A DNA stretch of 64,000 nt. Source: an uncultured Porphyromonadaceae bacterium. Its GTDB lineage: Bacteria; Bacteroidota; Bacteroidia; Bacteroidales; Muribaculaceae. Made by a program: the position numbers and the translations under genes. Location: contig CANRVB010000001.1 of NCBI GenBank assembly GCA_947643165.1, positions 1-64,000 of the forward strand. Direction: 5' to 3'. The notes under the pieces are model-generated. The model was not told the DNA's origin. It worked only from the letters and a program-made list of their open reading frames with translations, and searched no databases. Shown here piece by piece: positions 27,401 through 36,893 of the stretch (within the stretch, counting starts at the first letter, position 1; each line of letters starts with the position of its first letter).

Positions 27401-30400
27401 CCGAACGCCGCTGGGGCGGAATAATGCGCAAGATGGACAATCCCAATTTCGAGCAACAGAACATAGAGTATATACAGTTCTGGCTGCTGAATCCGTTTCT
27501 TGATCCGGACAATCCGAACTATGAGGGCGGGGACCTGTACTTCAATCTCGGCGAGATAAGCGAGGATATACTGAAGGACGGCATGAAGAGCTATGAGAAC
27601 GGAGTGCCTGTTGACGGAAACGACCAGTATATGAAAAACACCGTGTGGGGACGTGTGTCCACCCAAAACTCCCTGACGTATGCCTTTGACAACAATAATT
27701 CGGCGCGTCTGGTGCAAGACACGGGTCTGGACGGTCTGCTAAATGATGATGAATTCAGATTTCCGTCGTATGAGAACTATCTGAAGGAGCTGAGGCAGCG
27801 TCTGCCGGCAAGCACTCAGCAGCAGATGGAGACCGACAAGTTCTCGCCTCTTAACGATCCGGCGGGCGACAACTACCACTTTTACCGCGGGTATGACTAT
27901 GACGAGCAGAAACTATCGATACTGGAGCGCTACAAACGCTACAACGGGGTGGAGGGCAACTCGCTGTCGCCGGAGGATGCCGGTGAACGTCTCTATCAGT
28001 CGAGCCGTTCGCTGCCTGATGTGGAGGACATAAATCAGGACAATACGATAAACGAGTATGAACGGTATTTCCAGTACAGGGTATCGATACGTCCGGAGGA
28101 TCTGGTGGTAGGCCGCAACTACATAACCGACAAGCAGACATCGATCGTGTATACCCGCGACGGCAACACGCAGGAGACGGAATGGTATCAGTTCAAGATA
28201 CCTCTGTCGGAATTTCAGAAGACTGTAGGCAGCATAAGCGACTTCTCGACGATACGCTTCATGCGTATGTTTATGACAGGGTTCAGGCAGACAACACATC
28301 TGCGCTTCGCCACGCTGGAGCTGGTGCGCGGGGAATGGCGCACCTATGACTTCAACCTGAATAACCGCGGGGACAGCCCTGCGGAGGGTCAGATAGACCT
28401 GTCGGTGGTGAATATAGAGGAAAATGCGGGACGTGAACCCGTGAACTATCTGTTGCCTCCGGGAGTGAGCCGCATATCGGATCCGGGTCAGGCCCAGATA
28501 GTACAGGAGAACGAGCAGTCGCTCCAGATAAAGGTGTCGGATCTGCACGCGGGCGATGCACGCGGCGTGTACCGCACTACCCTGCTTGACCTGCGCAACT
28601 ACAAACGGCTGCAGATGTGGATCCACGCTGAAAGCACGATAGACAATATAACCGCACTGACGGATGGCGAGCTGTCGGCGTTCATACGCTTCGGATCGGA
28701 CATAAAGCAGAACTATTATGAATATGAGATTCCGCTGTCGCTCACCCCTCACGGGAAATATACGGATACTCCCGCAAACCGCGAGATAGTGTGGCCGGAA
28801 CAGAACTTCATGAACATAGAGCTGCAGCGGCTTGTAGACCTGAAGATGGAACGCAACAGGGCAAAGCGCGCGGGAGACGAGGGTGTGGGCTACAACATAG
28901 TGTATACGGGCCGGGATCCTGAAAATGCCCGCAACCGGATGGCTGTAATGGGCAATCCTTCGATATCGGACATAAGGGTGATGCTGATAGGTGTGCGCAA
29001 CAACAGCCCGATGTCGAAGGACGGAGTGGTGTGGCTGAACGAGCTGAAGGCTACGGAATTCAACAACTCGGGGGGCTGGGCCGCCAAGGGCAACGCATTT
29101 ATAGCGGTGAGCGATGTGGCTTCGGTAAACGTCGGGGCACAGATGGAGACAGCGGGATTCGGCGGTGTGGACCAGAGCCTGAACGAACGACGCATGGATG
29201 ACTTTCACCGCTATGACGTTGCGGTGCAGACCGATCTGGGACGGTTTCTGCCGGAGGGGGCAAGACTACGGGCACCGTTGTTCTTCAGCATGTCATCGGA
29301 AAAGACGTCGCCCAAATATAATCCGCTTGACCGGGACGTGTTGCTGAAAGATGCGATAGACGCGGTTGACACAAAGGCGGAACGCGACAGCATAAACGCG
29401 TTTGCCATAGACCGGTCGACGACAAAAAATTTCAGTCTGTCGGGACTTCACTTTGATGTAAGGTCGAAGAATCCGATGCCATGGGATCCGGCCAACTTCA
29501 CAGCCGGATTCAGCTTCGCGAAGCAATCGACCACCAATCCGACCACGGAGTATGAGAATACGAACGACTACCGTGGAAGCCTTCAGTATTCCTACGCGCC
29601 ATATTTCCGTCCCTTGCGCCCTCTATCTTTCATAAAGAGCAAGAGCCGGCATATGAAATTTCTGAAGGAGTGGGAACTGAACTGGCTGCCTACCGTGATA
29701 GGATTTACAACAAACATGTCGCGCTTCTACTATGAGCAGCAGACACGCTCGGAGACGGACGTGAATTTCAGGCTGCCGGTGAGCGTGAATAAAAATTTCC
29801 TATGGGACAGGCAGTTCAATCTGTCGTGGAACCTGACGAAGAGCCTCATGGTGAGCTTCACGTCGAACACCAGCGCCAGGATAGAGGAGCCAGTAGGCGC
29901 CGTGAACCGCAAACTGTTTCCAGACCAGTACAGAGAGTGGCGGGACACGGTGTGGCAAAGCATACTGCACATGGGAACGCCCTGGAACTATAATCAGGTA
30001 GCCACGGCCACATATAACGCACCGTTCAGCCGGATACCGGCCCTTGATTTCCTGAACGCTACGCTGAGCTATAATTCGACCTACAGGTGGGACCGTGGCG
30101 CGACCGTGGATGGCATAAGTATGGGTAATACGGTGTCAAACCAGACATCGGGCACTATAGACGGGCGTATAAATTTTGACAATCTGTTCAGGAAGTCGGC
30201 GTTTCTGAAACGGGTGCAGAGCAGATTTGCCTCGTCGTCGCCGCAACGCAACACTGTGCGCAAGCCGCGGAGATATGAACGCAATGTGCCATTGCGCGAT
30301 GATACAACCGTAATGATACGGCATAACCTAAGGTCGCGGCGCGTGAGGGTGAGGGCGACCGATGTGTCGACAGGCAAGCCGGTGGCCATAAGGACAAGAA

Positions 30401-31929
30401 TAGTGGACAACAATAATGTTGAGATACTGAACCACGGCAAGGAGACGCTGAAAATTGTGGTGAGCGAGCGTCTGAGCAATGACAACCCGTTGATGGAGGA
30501 GATAGCCCAGTATGCGGCTCGCCTCATGATGTCGCCTAAGAATGCTTCGGTAAGGATACGGTCCACACGATCATTGTCGCTGCCGCTGTTTGTGCCTGAT
30601 GTGGGCAATATCTTCGGCCAGTCGAACAGCTACGGGCCTATGGCCCCGGGCCTGGACTTCGCATTCGGCTTTTATAATGAGGATTTCATATCGAAGGCCA
30701 AGGAGAGGGACTGGCTGATAACAGATGACGGCCAGACATCGCCGGCCAGCTATTCGAAGACTCAGGAGATAACTCTGGAGCTTAATCTGGAGCCTATAAA
30801 GGGGCTGAAGATACTGCTGACAACAAACCGCACAGACAATCATTCGAACCATGTGCAGTTTATGTATGACAATATGCCTGTATCGCTGTCGGGATCGTAT
30901 ACGAAGACCCATATAGCTCTTGGATCGGCGTTGCGGCGCAGCAGTCCGGACAATGGGTATGAGAGTAAGGCATTCAATGATATGCTGGCCAATATAGGCG
31001 TGATAAACCGCCGTCTGGAGGAACGTTATCTTGCGACAAGGTATCCCGACCGGGGATTTATGAGCGGAAGCCCTCTTGCGGGGCAACCGTTTGATCCGGA
31101 AGTGGGGACAATAAGCCAGAACAGCCCGGATGTGCTGATTCCGGCATTTCTGGCGGCCTACTCGGGCCGGAATCCATCACGGCAGTATCTCAATCCGTTT
31201 CCGGGTCTCGCGCATGCTCTACCCAACTGGAGAGTGACCTACGACGGGTTGACCGGGTTGTTTGGTCTGAAGTCGGTTTTCAAGTCGTTCACGCTGTCGC
31301 ATGCCTATCAATGCACGTATTCGGTGGGCTCGTATGGCTCGTACCTCAACTGGGTGAGCGCCGATGGGTCGTCAGATTATGGCTATATACTCGACGAGCT
31401 GTCGGGCAATCCTGTGCCATCATCGCCCTACAATATCTCGTCGGTAGCAATAACAGAGCGTTTCGCTCCGCTTATAGGGTGCGCCGTGACGCTCTACAAC
31501 AATATGACGATCAATGCCGAATGGCGCGACCAGCGTACGCTTACGCTCAATACTTCCGCGGGTCAGATAGTTGAAGCCGCGCAACGAGGCATTACTGTGG
31601 GTATGGGCTACAAGATAGCCAATTTCAACACGGTGCTGAAAATAAAAGGTCAGCAGACCGGGGTGAGCCACGATCTGCTGATCAACGGGGACTTTTCGTA
31701 TACACTTACACAGGCGCTAATACGGCGTATAGAGACGGCGTACACACAACCGACATCGGGGACACGCAATTTTCACTTTAATCTCAAGGCCGACTACCGC
31801 ATGAGCCGACGTCTGCAGATAGGTGCGTATCTCGAGCATCAGGTGAACACACCTGTGGTGAGTTCATCAAGCTATCCAACCAGCTCCACAGCTTTCGGCT
31901 TCAGCTTCAATCTGTCGCTGGCAAGATGA
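24454..31929 (+). CDS. sprA: SprA, outer-membrane translocon of the type IX secretion system
   Basis: 2491 residues, a normal length for SprA. It starts with GTG; the N-terminus then gives a signal peptide (YRRHKYAVISLLMVLACLVS, cut near residue 40). The rest is a giant beta-barrel with repeated aromatic strand motifs and long plug loops; the conserved SprA stretches include the ALGRLERIFGPGGVSLRTQG-like region near residue 170. In Flavobacterium SprA is the protein-conducting channel of T9SS and is needed for gliding. Its presence predicts secreted proteins with C-terminal sorting domains elsewhere in the genome. Isoleucine is coded by ATA very often. The stop lies 9 bases from the opposing GH95-like gene. 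Confidence 0.95.
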   Translation: MNYTDHDNITYRRHKYAVISLLMVLACLVSTGTGFLYAHAPGPESEIDPPPVNLSAAPDSTTDTITGIYPVSEGIPQSYDMLLGRDLPVDLDNPQNIRTEIEYDAESGYYVVRSRIGNQEVATPFMLTPEQYERWQNRKLMRSYYARRNSEHLFPSEKTTLNTGDMNFALGRLERIFGPGGVSLRTQGNVQINAGIKSNFTDNPALSLSSRRHTYFDFDQKIQANIQASVGNRLTFNMNYNTDATFDFDSKNLKLKYEGTEDDIVKSIEAGNVSMTTGSSLIRGSTALFGIKSTLQFGRLTATALVSQQNSESRSISTQRGAQTTDFSITADQYDANRHFFLAQFFESGYDTFTSRLPLVSSGIQITRIEVWITNKQSDYGQSRNIVAFADLGENRVLANDYWHTDPSVPVPSNTSNNLISVIKTDYPDARNINTVTQALEPLQAFGIYGGSDFEKVESARLLSETEYTLNQALGYISLRSELRSDEVLGVAFEYTYMGKVYQVGEFSSDITATDQSLYVKMLKSTTQNPHMPMWRLMMKNIYNLGATQLQASNFRLNIKYLSDTTGTEINYLPIASMSDKPLLQVMNLDRLNTNNESNPDGFFDFIENYTVNQQTGRIIFPVTEPFGRHLEKAIGDPAVAEQYTFKELYDSTLTVARQYAEKNKFVMTGSYQASNGSQIRLNAFNVPRGSVIVTAGGVQLTENADYTVDYAAGIVNIINNSIIESGQSISVTLEDQSLFSTQRKSLFGLDLNYKWSKELSIGATILHYGEKALIEKVNIGEEVVNNTMLGLNFAYNKEFMWLTNLINKIPTVNATAPSRVSLTGEIATLRPQSEKSGSTKGSSYIDDFENAQSRFDLRSPYGWFLASTPYDPSAEALFPEAALSNNIDYGKNRALINWYYIDRLFTSRNSSLVPGYIKSDLKQLSNPYVREVTSKEIFPRRELTYGESSTIQTLNLSFYPDERGPYNLDAQNIGEDGRLLMPERRWGGIMRKMDNPNFEQQNIEYIQFWLLNPFLDPDNPNYEGGDLYFNLGEISEDILKDGMKSYENGVPVDGNDQYMKNTVWGRVSTQNSLTYAFDNNNSARLVQDTGLDGLLNDDEFRFPSYENYLKELRQRLPASTQQQMETDKFSPLNDPAGDNYHFYRGYDYDEQKLSILERYKRYNGVEGNSLSPEDAGERLYQSSRSLPDVEDINQDNTINEYERYFQYRVSIRPEDLVVGRNYITDKQTSIVYTRDGNTQETEWYQFKIPLSEFQKTVGSISDFSTIRFMRMFMTGFRQTTHLRFATLELVRGEWRTYDFNLNNRGDSPAEGQIDLSVVNIEENAGREPVNYLLPPGVSRISDPGQAQIVQENEQSLQIKVSDLHAGDARGVYRTTLLDLRNYKRLQMWIHAESTIDNITALTDGELSAFIRFGSDIKQNYYEYEIPLSLTPHGKYTDTPANREIVWPEQNFMNIELQRLVDLKMERNRAKRAGDEGVGYNIVYTGRDPENARNRMAVMGNPSISDIRVMLIGVRNNSPMSKDGVVWLNELKATEFNNSGGWAAKGNAFIAVSDVASVNVGAQMETAGFGGVDQSLNERRMDDFHRYDVAVQTDLGRFLPEGARLRAPLFFSMSSEKTSPKYNPLDRDVLLKDAIDAVDTKAERDSINAFAIDRSTTKNFSLSGLHFDVRSKNPMPWDPANFTAGFSFAKQSTTNPTTEYENTNDYRGSLQYSYAPYFRPLRPLSFIKSKSRHMKFLKEWELNWLPTVIGFTTNMSRFYYEQQTRSETDVNFRLPVSVNKNFLWDRQFNLSWNLTKSLMVSFTSNTSARIEEPVGAVNRKLFPDQYREWRDTVWQSILHMGTPWNYNQVATATYNAPFSRIPALDFLNATLSYNSTYRWDRGATVDGISMGNTVSNQTSGTIDGRINFDNLFRKSAFLKRVQSRFASSSPQRNTVRKPRRYERNVPLRDDTTVMIRHNLRSRRVRVRATDVSTGKPVAIRTRIVDNNNVEILNHGKETLKIVVSERLSNDNPLMEEIAQYAARLMMSPKNASVRIRSTRSLSLPLFVPDVGNIFGQSNSYGPMAPGLDFAFGFYNEDFISKAKERDWLITDDGQTSPASYSKTQEITLELNLEPIKGLKILLTTNRTDNHSNHVQFMYDNMPVSLSGSYTKTHIALGSALRRSSPDNGYESKAFNDMLANIGVINRRLEERYLATRYPDRGFMSGSPLAGQPFDPEVGTISQNSPDVLIPAFLAAYSGRNPSRQYLNPFPGLAHALPNWRVTYDGLTGLFGLKSVFKSFTLSHAYQCTYSVGSYGSYLNWVSADGSSDYGYILDELSGNPVPSSPYNISSVAITERFAPLIGCAVTLYNNMTINAEWRDQRTLTLNTSAGQIVEAAQRGITVGMGYKIANFNTVLKIKGQQTGVSHDLLINGDFSYTLTQALIRRIETAYTQPTSGTRNFHFNLKADYRMSRRLQIGAYLEHQVNTPVVSSSSYPTSSTAFGFSFNLSLAR

Positions 31930-31938
31930 GTGGAACAG

Positions 31939-34155
31939 TTATTGAACTGGGATATCAATCCATTTTCCGGCGGGGACTCTGATATCCTTAACTTTGCCAC
32001 CGATCTCGATCTTGAGCATTCCACCGGATTTGCTGTAGGCTTTGGCACTGCTCAGCCGACCGTCGGACATGGCTGCCGAGATAAGAAAACCGCCCCGTAC
32101 ACGCAGACTGTCGAATGACACGTCGCGCCAGTCGGATGGTATGGCGGGGAACAACCGAACAACACCGGTATGGCTCTGCAGGAGCATACGCTGTATGGCT
32201 TCGGCAAAGGCCATATTGCCTTCAAGGGTGAAGGGTCGGTAGGTGAACTTGGATTTGCCGCTGCGGCTTTGGTCGCCATTGACATGGAAAGTATTCGGCA
32301 GGCAGAAGCACTCGGCAAACGTGCGCAACGCATCGCGGGCCTTGTCGCCATGCAGTGCGGTTGCCTGAAGCGCACCGAACCAGGCATAGCTGTAGCCGAC
32401 CCAGTAGTCAGGACCAAGTTTCTCCAGTTTTTCGAGCGAAGCGTTTATCACATCCGAATCGCCACGGCTGGGATCCAACAGACCGAGCGGATGTATGGAC
32501 ATGACATGCGACATATGACGGTGGGAATACTCAATGGGCACTCCAGGTGCTATTGCCAACGATCCGGAATCATCTACGGCAAGCTGCGGCAGACGCTCTC
32601 CTATGCTCTCCCAATGCGCGGCTTCTTTGTCCTTGCCCAGATCGTGTGCCATTTCGGCGCATGCCGAGAACAACCATCTGGACAATGCGAGATCGTAGTT
32701 TGTCATATTGCTGAACCAGGCTTCCCGCGAGTTGTCATTGTACTCAGGGCTGCTGCTGAATTCAAACGACAGTTTTCCGTCTGGTCGTTCGACCAACTGA
32801 TTTTCAATAAATTTGGCGACATCGGATGCAAACGGATAAGCACGTTTCTTCAGGAATTTCCTGTCGGCCGAATATAGCCAGTGGAGATAGAAATGCTGCG
32901 CAAGCCACGCACCGGCTGTCTGGCTCATTGAATACTGTATCCACCCGCCCATGGGTTCGCCAGTCAGAGTGCATACACCCGGCACATTGAGTCCATCATG
33001 GCCGAAATACCGGCGCGTGTAGTCTTTGTAAACATCGCGTTGATTCCACAGCGTGTTCAGATAGCCCTCACCTTCCTCAAGATGATTTCCGGCGTAAACA
33101 GGCCAATAGCTCAACTGTGTATTGAGATCGTGATGGTAATCACCTTTCCACGGCGGCAGACTTCCATTGTCGGCGGTCCATACACCCTGAAGCGATATGG
33201 GGTAGCTATCCTTGCGTGCCAGCGATCCAAGCTTGTACATCTCGCTTTCATACTGACGTTGCAACACGCTGTCCGGCAGGCTTATGGATGACATTCCGTT
33301 AAATCTGTCCCAATATGTGCGGTGGCTTGCAAGATCCTTGTCTATGCCGCGCTTAATTGCCTCAGCTGTAGCTTTTTCAGCCTTACATCCACCTATGGTG
33401 GAACCTATGCTCCACACAAGAACCATGGTATCGCCCGATACATTGTAGCGCACATCCACATCATACTCAAAGCCTTCCTGTCCGGGCTGACGGTAATTGA
33501 TATGGCCTTTGTCGGATACTATGTTGCCCTGTGGATAACCGAGACTGAACAGACCCTGTCCGGCATGCGAGTTGTCATCTGTACCGGCTGTATTCTGAGG
33601 AGCGTACTTTGGCGTCACTATACGCGGAGTCACATTAGCGGCAGATGGACCTGAGATACAAATCCATCCTACAGGGAAATCGGCATGGACATAGGAGGTA
33701 ATCTCCGTGCCGTCATCATACATTATGCGGGCAACTGCCTGATCCATATCGATATACCCGCGTGTATACTTGTCAGGACTAGGTAGACCGACCAGCTCGA
33801 GAGCCGCACCGGGAATTTTTGTTGGAGTAGGGAATTGGTCGTACGGATAGTCAAGTTTCTGCTGCACAGGTAGATAGTTGCCGCTTCTTATGTGTTCGGT
33901 AACCCATTTGAAACTGTAGTCGCCCTTGGCTATGCTGTCGTTGGGTCGCAGATCCCAAAGATCGGTGCGGTCAAGCGAGAATCGCAGAGTATCATTGCGG
34001 CTCCAGACCAATGCTCCTACAGTACCGTTACCGAGTGGCATACCCTCGTCCCACGTCTTTGCCGGAGAGCTAAACTCCAGATTGCGAGCCTCAACCGGAG
34101 CTGCAATGTAAGATGATGCCAACATCAACAGTCCGGTAGTTAATATAGTTCTCAT
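31939..34155 (-). CDS. GH95-like secreted glycoside hydrolase
   Basis: 738 residues from the ATG at 34155, giving a signal peptide (MRTILTTGLLMLASSYIAAP). The N-terminal AKTWDEGMPLGNGTVGALVW and the central HRHMSHVMSIHPLGLLDPSR are recognisable GH95 landmarks, as is the C-terminal LLQSHTGVVRLFPAIPSDWRD. GH95 enzymes are alpha-fucosidases or alpha-galactosidases acting by inversion. Here the usual DGN segment near the end reads LEGN, so the base residue or substrate may differ from classical fucosidases. It has its own promoter (34199-34229) and no neighbouring glycan genes. Confidence 0.75.
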   Translation of the reverse strand: MRTILTTGLLMLASSYIAAPVEARNLEFSSPAKTWDEGMPLGNGTVGALVWSRNDTLRFSLDRTDLWDLRPNDSIAKGDYSFKWVTEHIRSGNYLPVQQKLDYPYDQFPTPTKIPGAALELVGLPSPDKYTRGYIDMDQAVARIMYDDGTEITSYVHADFPVGWICISGPSAANVTPRIVTPKYAPQNTAGTDDNSHAGQGLFSLGYPQGNIVSDKGHINYRQPGQEGFEYDVDVRYNVSGDTMVLVWSIGSTIGGCKAEKATAEAIKRGIDKDLASHRTYWDRFNGMSSISLPDSVLQRQYESEMYKLGSLARKDSYPISLQGVWTADNGSLPPWKGDYHHDLNTQLSYWPVYAGNHLEEGEGYLNTLWNQRDVYKDYTRRYFGHDGLNVPGVCTLTGEPMGGWIQYSMSQTAGAWLAQHFYLHWLYSADRKFLKKRAYPFASDVAKFIENQLVERPDGKLSFEFSSSPEYNDNSREAWFSNMTNYDLALSRWLFSACAEMAHDLGKDKEAAHWESIGERLPQLAVDDSGSLAIAPGVPIEYSHRHMSHVMSIHPLGLLDPSRGDSDVINASLEKLEKLGPDYWVGYSYAWFGALQATALHGDKARDALRTFAECFCLPNTFHVNGDQSRSGKSKFTYRPFTLEGNMAFAEAIQRMLLQSHTGVVRLFPAIPSDWRDVSFDSLRVRGGFLISAAMSDGRLSSAKAYSKSGGMLKIEIGGKVKDIRVPAGKWIDIPVQ

Positions 34156-34198
34156 GTTTTCAAGGTTATACAATAGTTATTATTATGATTGGCAATCG

Positions 34199-34229
34199 CA
34201 AAGATAACATCATAAAGCGCTGAAAACAA
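34199..34229 (-). promoter_or_regulatory. Promoter of the GH95-like gene
   Basis: Minus-strand TTG (34227-34229), a 20-base spacer and TATCTTTGC (34199-34206), 43 bases before the ATG. It separates this gene from the potassium uptake pair upstream. Confidence 0.7.
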
Positions 34230-34265
34230 TGGAGAATCTTATAAAAAAGATGGACTATCTTACTT

Positions 34266-34958
34266 TTATAACGATGCGAAAAGTGTTCTGTAGGCACTAT
34301 GGGTACCAAAAGTGGTGAGGATATCCCCTTCAATAGCCCGAGAAGTCTCTGGATTGTCAAGAGGGACGAGAGCATAGCGTCGGTGCACTATTCCAAGTAT
34401 GTTTGCCTCCTCGGTCGGACGACTTACTGCAATGAGACTCATATCATTACCTTCGTGCAATGAAGAGATGTCACCATACTTCAGTCCGATGAAAGCCTGA
34501 GGTACTTGAAAACGGAGAATATAGTGCCCGCTGTCTATCTTAAGTGACTGAACAGCAGCACCTACACCCATTTCACGGGTAAGGTCTGCAGCAGCCCTCT
34601 GCTCGGGGGTGAGAATACGGTCTATATGGAAGCCCTGGAGGATTGACTCATGGAGCTTGTCGATTGCCCTGGCATAGATATGACGGGCACCTAACTCCTT
34701 GAGTAAGGCCACAGTACGTATCGAAGCACCGAAGTTCTCACCGATGGCGACGATCACAATATCTACGTTCTTGACAGGTAGTGCGGAGAGGGCGACGCGG
34801 TCGGTGGAATCGAGGATGTAAGCCGTTGATATAAAATCTTTTATCGACTCTACAATAGTGTGGCTTATGTCGGCTCCAATCACCTCGTGACCAAGGTTGG
34901 TAAGGTCGACCGCGAGGTTGGATCCATATATTCCGAGTCCTATAATGAGGTATCGCAT
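34266..34958 (-). CDS. Potassium channel gating subunit (TrkA/KtrA, RCK domain)
   Basis: 230 residues. The N-terminal RCK-N nucleotide-binding fold shows GLGIYGSNLAVDLTNLGHEV with the Asp at the end of the second strand (VIGADIS), and an RCK-C domain fills the C-terminus (about 140-220). It binds ATP/ADP or NAD(H) on the cytoplasmic face and gates the TrkH/KtrB pore encoded 24 bases upstream. The single RCK-N/RCK-C unit is the KtrA form; the E. coli TrkA has two. Confidence 0.92.
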   Translation of the reverse strand: MRYLIIGLGIYGSNLAVDLTNLGHEVIGADISHTIVESIKDFISTAYILDSTDRVALSALPVKNVDIVIVAIGENFGASIRTVALLKELGARHIYARAIDKLHESILQGFHIDRILTPEQRAAADLTREMGVGAAVQSLKIDSGHYILRFQVPQAFIGLKYGDISSLHEGNDMSLIAVSRPTEEANILGIVHRRYALVPLDNPETSRAIEGDILTTFGTHSAYRTLFASL

Positions 34959-34982
34959 AGGGAGTTAGCTTAGAGATCGAGA

Positions 34983-36866
34983 TCAGTTAATAATAAGGTT
35001 GTCGGAAGGCATCGATACAGAGACGTCTTGTTTCTGTCCTACTATCGAGACTATCAAGGAGATAAGTCCGACGCGACCCAGAAACATGGCCGTACACAAG
35101 ATCAGCGAACTTGTGTCGGAAAGATCGCCTGTGATGCCCAGAGAAGAGCCGACGGTAAAGAGAGCCGACAGGACCTCGAACAGGACGTCGCGTGCCGGCA
35201 GATCCGGTTCAAGAGTGAGAAGAATGAGCGAATATATAAGATAGCTGAAAATAGAGAGAGCGACCACAGAGTTAGCGCGCCTGATAGACCATACCGCTAT
35301 GGAACGCTTGAATGCCGTGACCCTTTCACGTCCAAGGACGATAGCTCGAAGATTAAGACATATCGCCGCAAGGGTGTTCACCTTGATACCTCCGGCGGTA
35401 GACTGTGAAGCACCGCCGACCCACATGAGGAACATAACCATGAGAACCGTGGCCGGGCGGAAGGCGGCAGGATTGACGGATGAGAATCCGGCACTGCGAG
35501 GGGTCACACTGTTGAATACCGACTGTGTGAGCTGGTCCCAACCGCTCATACCCTGAAGCGTGTTCGTACGCTCCATGAGATAGAACAATATAGCTCCAGC
35601 AACAAAAAGAATACCATAAGTGGTAAGGACTATCTTGGTATTCATGTTGTATGGGTGGACATTGCGCGGCCCGGCTTTATTGTCGCTAAAGCCAATAGCC
35701 TGAAGAAGGTTGCGCACGTGCAAGAATATCGCGTCCTTGAAGTTGACAAGGATAGGGAATCCAATGGCTCCGAGGACTACCAGCAATGATGTGACCCAAT
35801 ATATCGAACCGTTTCCCGTCATAAGCAAGACATTACCCATACCACCGGGAAGGGTTGAGAAACCAGCATTGCAGAATGAAGAAAGCGAGTGGAACGCGCA
35901 AAACACCAGTTCTTCATCGACAGGGAGTCCAAGCTGTCCGTGGACACAGAAAAAGACCATTACGGCGCCAATAGCCTCGATAGTCATTGTGAATCCGAGA
36001 ATGTAGAGCAACGTAGGCACAAGGGCCGACATTGTGTTGGAGTAGATCATATCTTTCAACATCAGCTGGCTGTAGATAGATGCACGTCCGCTGAAGAAGA
36101 GCGCGAAAAAGCTTGTGAAAGTCATGACCCCGAGTCCGCCGATCTGAATGAGGAGCGACAATATAAGCACACCCAAAGGGGTGAAGTTGACGTATATATC
36201 GACCGGTGTAAGACCCGTAATGCAGACAGCGCTCGTGCTAACAAAAAGAGCATCGGTGAAGGTTATGCCGGCATAAGTGGATTTAGGAAGCATAAGCAGC
36301 AACGTGCCTATGAAAATCAGCACTATGAACGAGCCTGACATCAGCAACGACGGATTTGTACGCCTGCCAATAAGTTTCATCACACCGTGGCACAAATCGA
36401 CTATCGAATATGCTATGAGCACAGGATAGATGAACCTGTTTGAATAGATGATCTTAGCAGCCCAGGGGATCCACGGGTGATCGGGCCTGGGGTATATCAA
36501 TGGCCAAGCAGTCAACAGAACGCCTATACAGACTATCCACCGGATGAGCGTGGAGCCTTCCTTACGGATAGCATCACGCTCGAACAGCAATGAGAATACT
36601 ATATTAATGAGAAATATAGTCTGAGCCGCGTGAATGCTGCGGGATAACAGGATCCACTGCGAGGGTCCATGCTCAAATCCAAGCACAAGCACCATACACG
36701 CCAGCAATACCACAGAAGCAATGACCGACAACATATACAGCACACTGCCGGTAATACGGATCGGAGCTACAAAACGCTTGACAAACCGCCTGTACGTCTC
36801 TTCAGCCCGCCTGAACCGGCGCACGAATCCACCATATATGTCGTCGAGATTATATCGCATTTCCAA
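34983..36866 (-). CDS. TrkH/KtrB-type potassium transporter pore
   Basis: 627 residues. The last about 450 residues contain the four M1-P-M2 repeats of the TrkH/KtrB family (for example STSAVCITGLTPVD, SLSSFCNAGFSTLPGG, SVTPRSAGFSSVNP, and VGSSLGITGDLSD as the filter loops). About 170 extra N-terminal residues hold additional membrane helices common in Bacteroidetes homologues. It imports K+ together with the RCK partner downstream. Starts two codons apart (36866 and 36860) are both possible. Confidence 0.92.
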   Translation of the reverse strand: MEMRYNLDDIYGGFVRRFRRAEETYRRFVKRFVAPIRITGSVLYMLSVIASVVLLACMVLVLGFEHGPSQWILLSRSIHAAQTIFLINIVFSLLFERDAIRKEGSTLIRWIVCIGVLLTAWPLIYPRPDHPWIPWAAKIIYSNRFIYPVLIAYSIVDLCHGVMKLIGRRTNPSLLMSGSFIVLIFIGTLLLMLPKSTYAGITFTDALFVSTSAVCITGLTPVDIYVNFTPLGVLILSLLIQIGGLGVMTFTSFFALFFSGRASIYSQLMLKDMIYSNTMSALVPTLLYILGFTMTIEAIGAVMVFFCVHGQLGLPVDEELVFCAFHSLSSFCNAGFSTLPGGMGNVLLMTGNGSIYWVTSLLVVLGAIGFPILVNFKDAIFLHVRNLLQAIGFSDNKAGPRNVHPYNMNTKIVLTTYGILFVAGAILFYLMERTNTLQGMSGWDQLTQSVFNSVTPRSAGFSSVNPAAFRPATVLMVMFLMWVGGASQSTAGGIKVNTLAAICLNLRAIVLGRERVTAFKRSIAVWSIRRANSVVALSIFSYLIYSLILLTLEPDLPARDVLFEVLSALFTVGSSLGITGDLSDTSSLILCTAMFLGRVGLISLIVSIVGQKQDVSVSMPSDNLIIN

Positions 36867-36893
36867 GTAAACGCACGTATGAACTTCTAAGTT

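Noticed and set aside
27913-29208. 431-residue open frame opposite sprA
   Set aside because: Composition is skewed to His, Arg and Tyr and it lies fully inside sprA; a reading-frame shadow.
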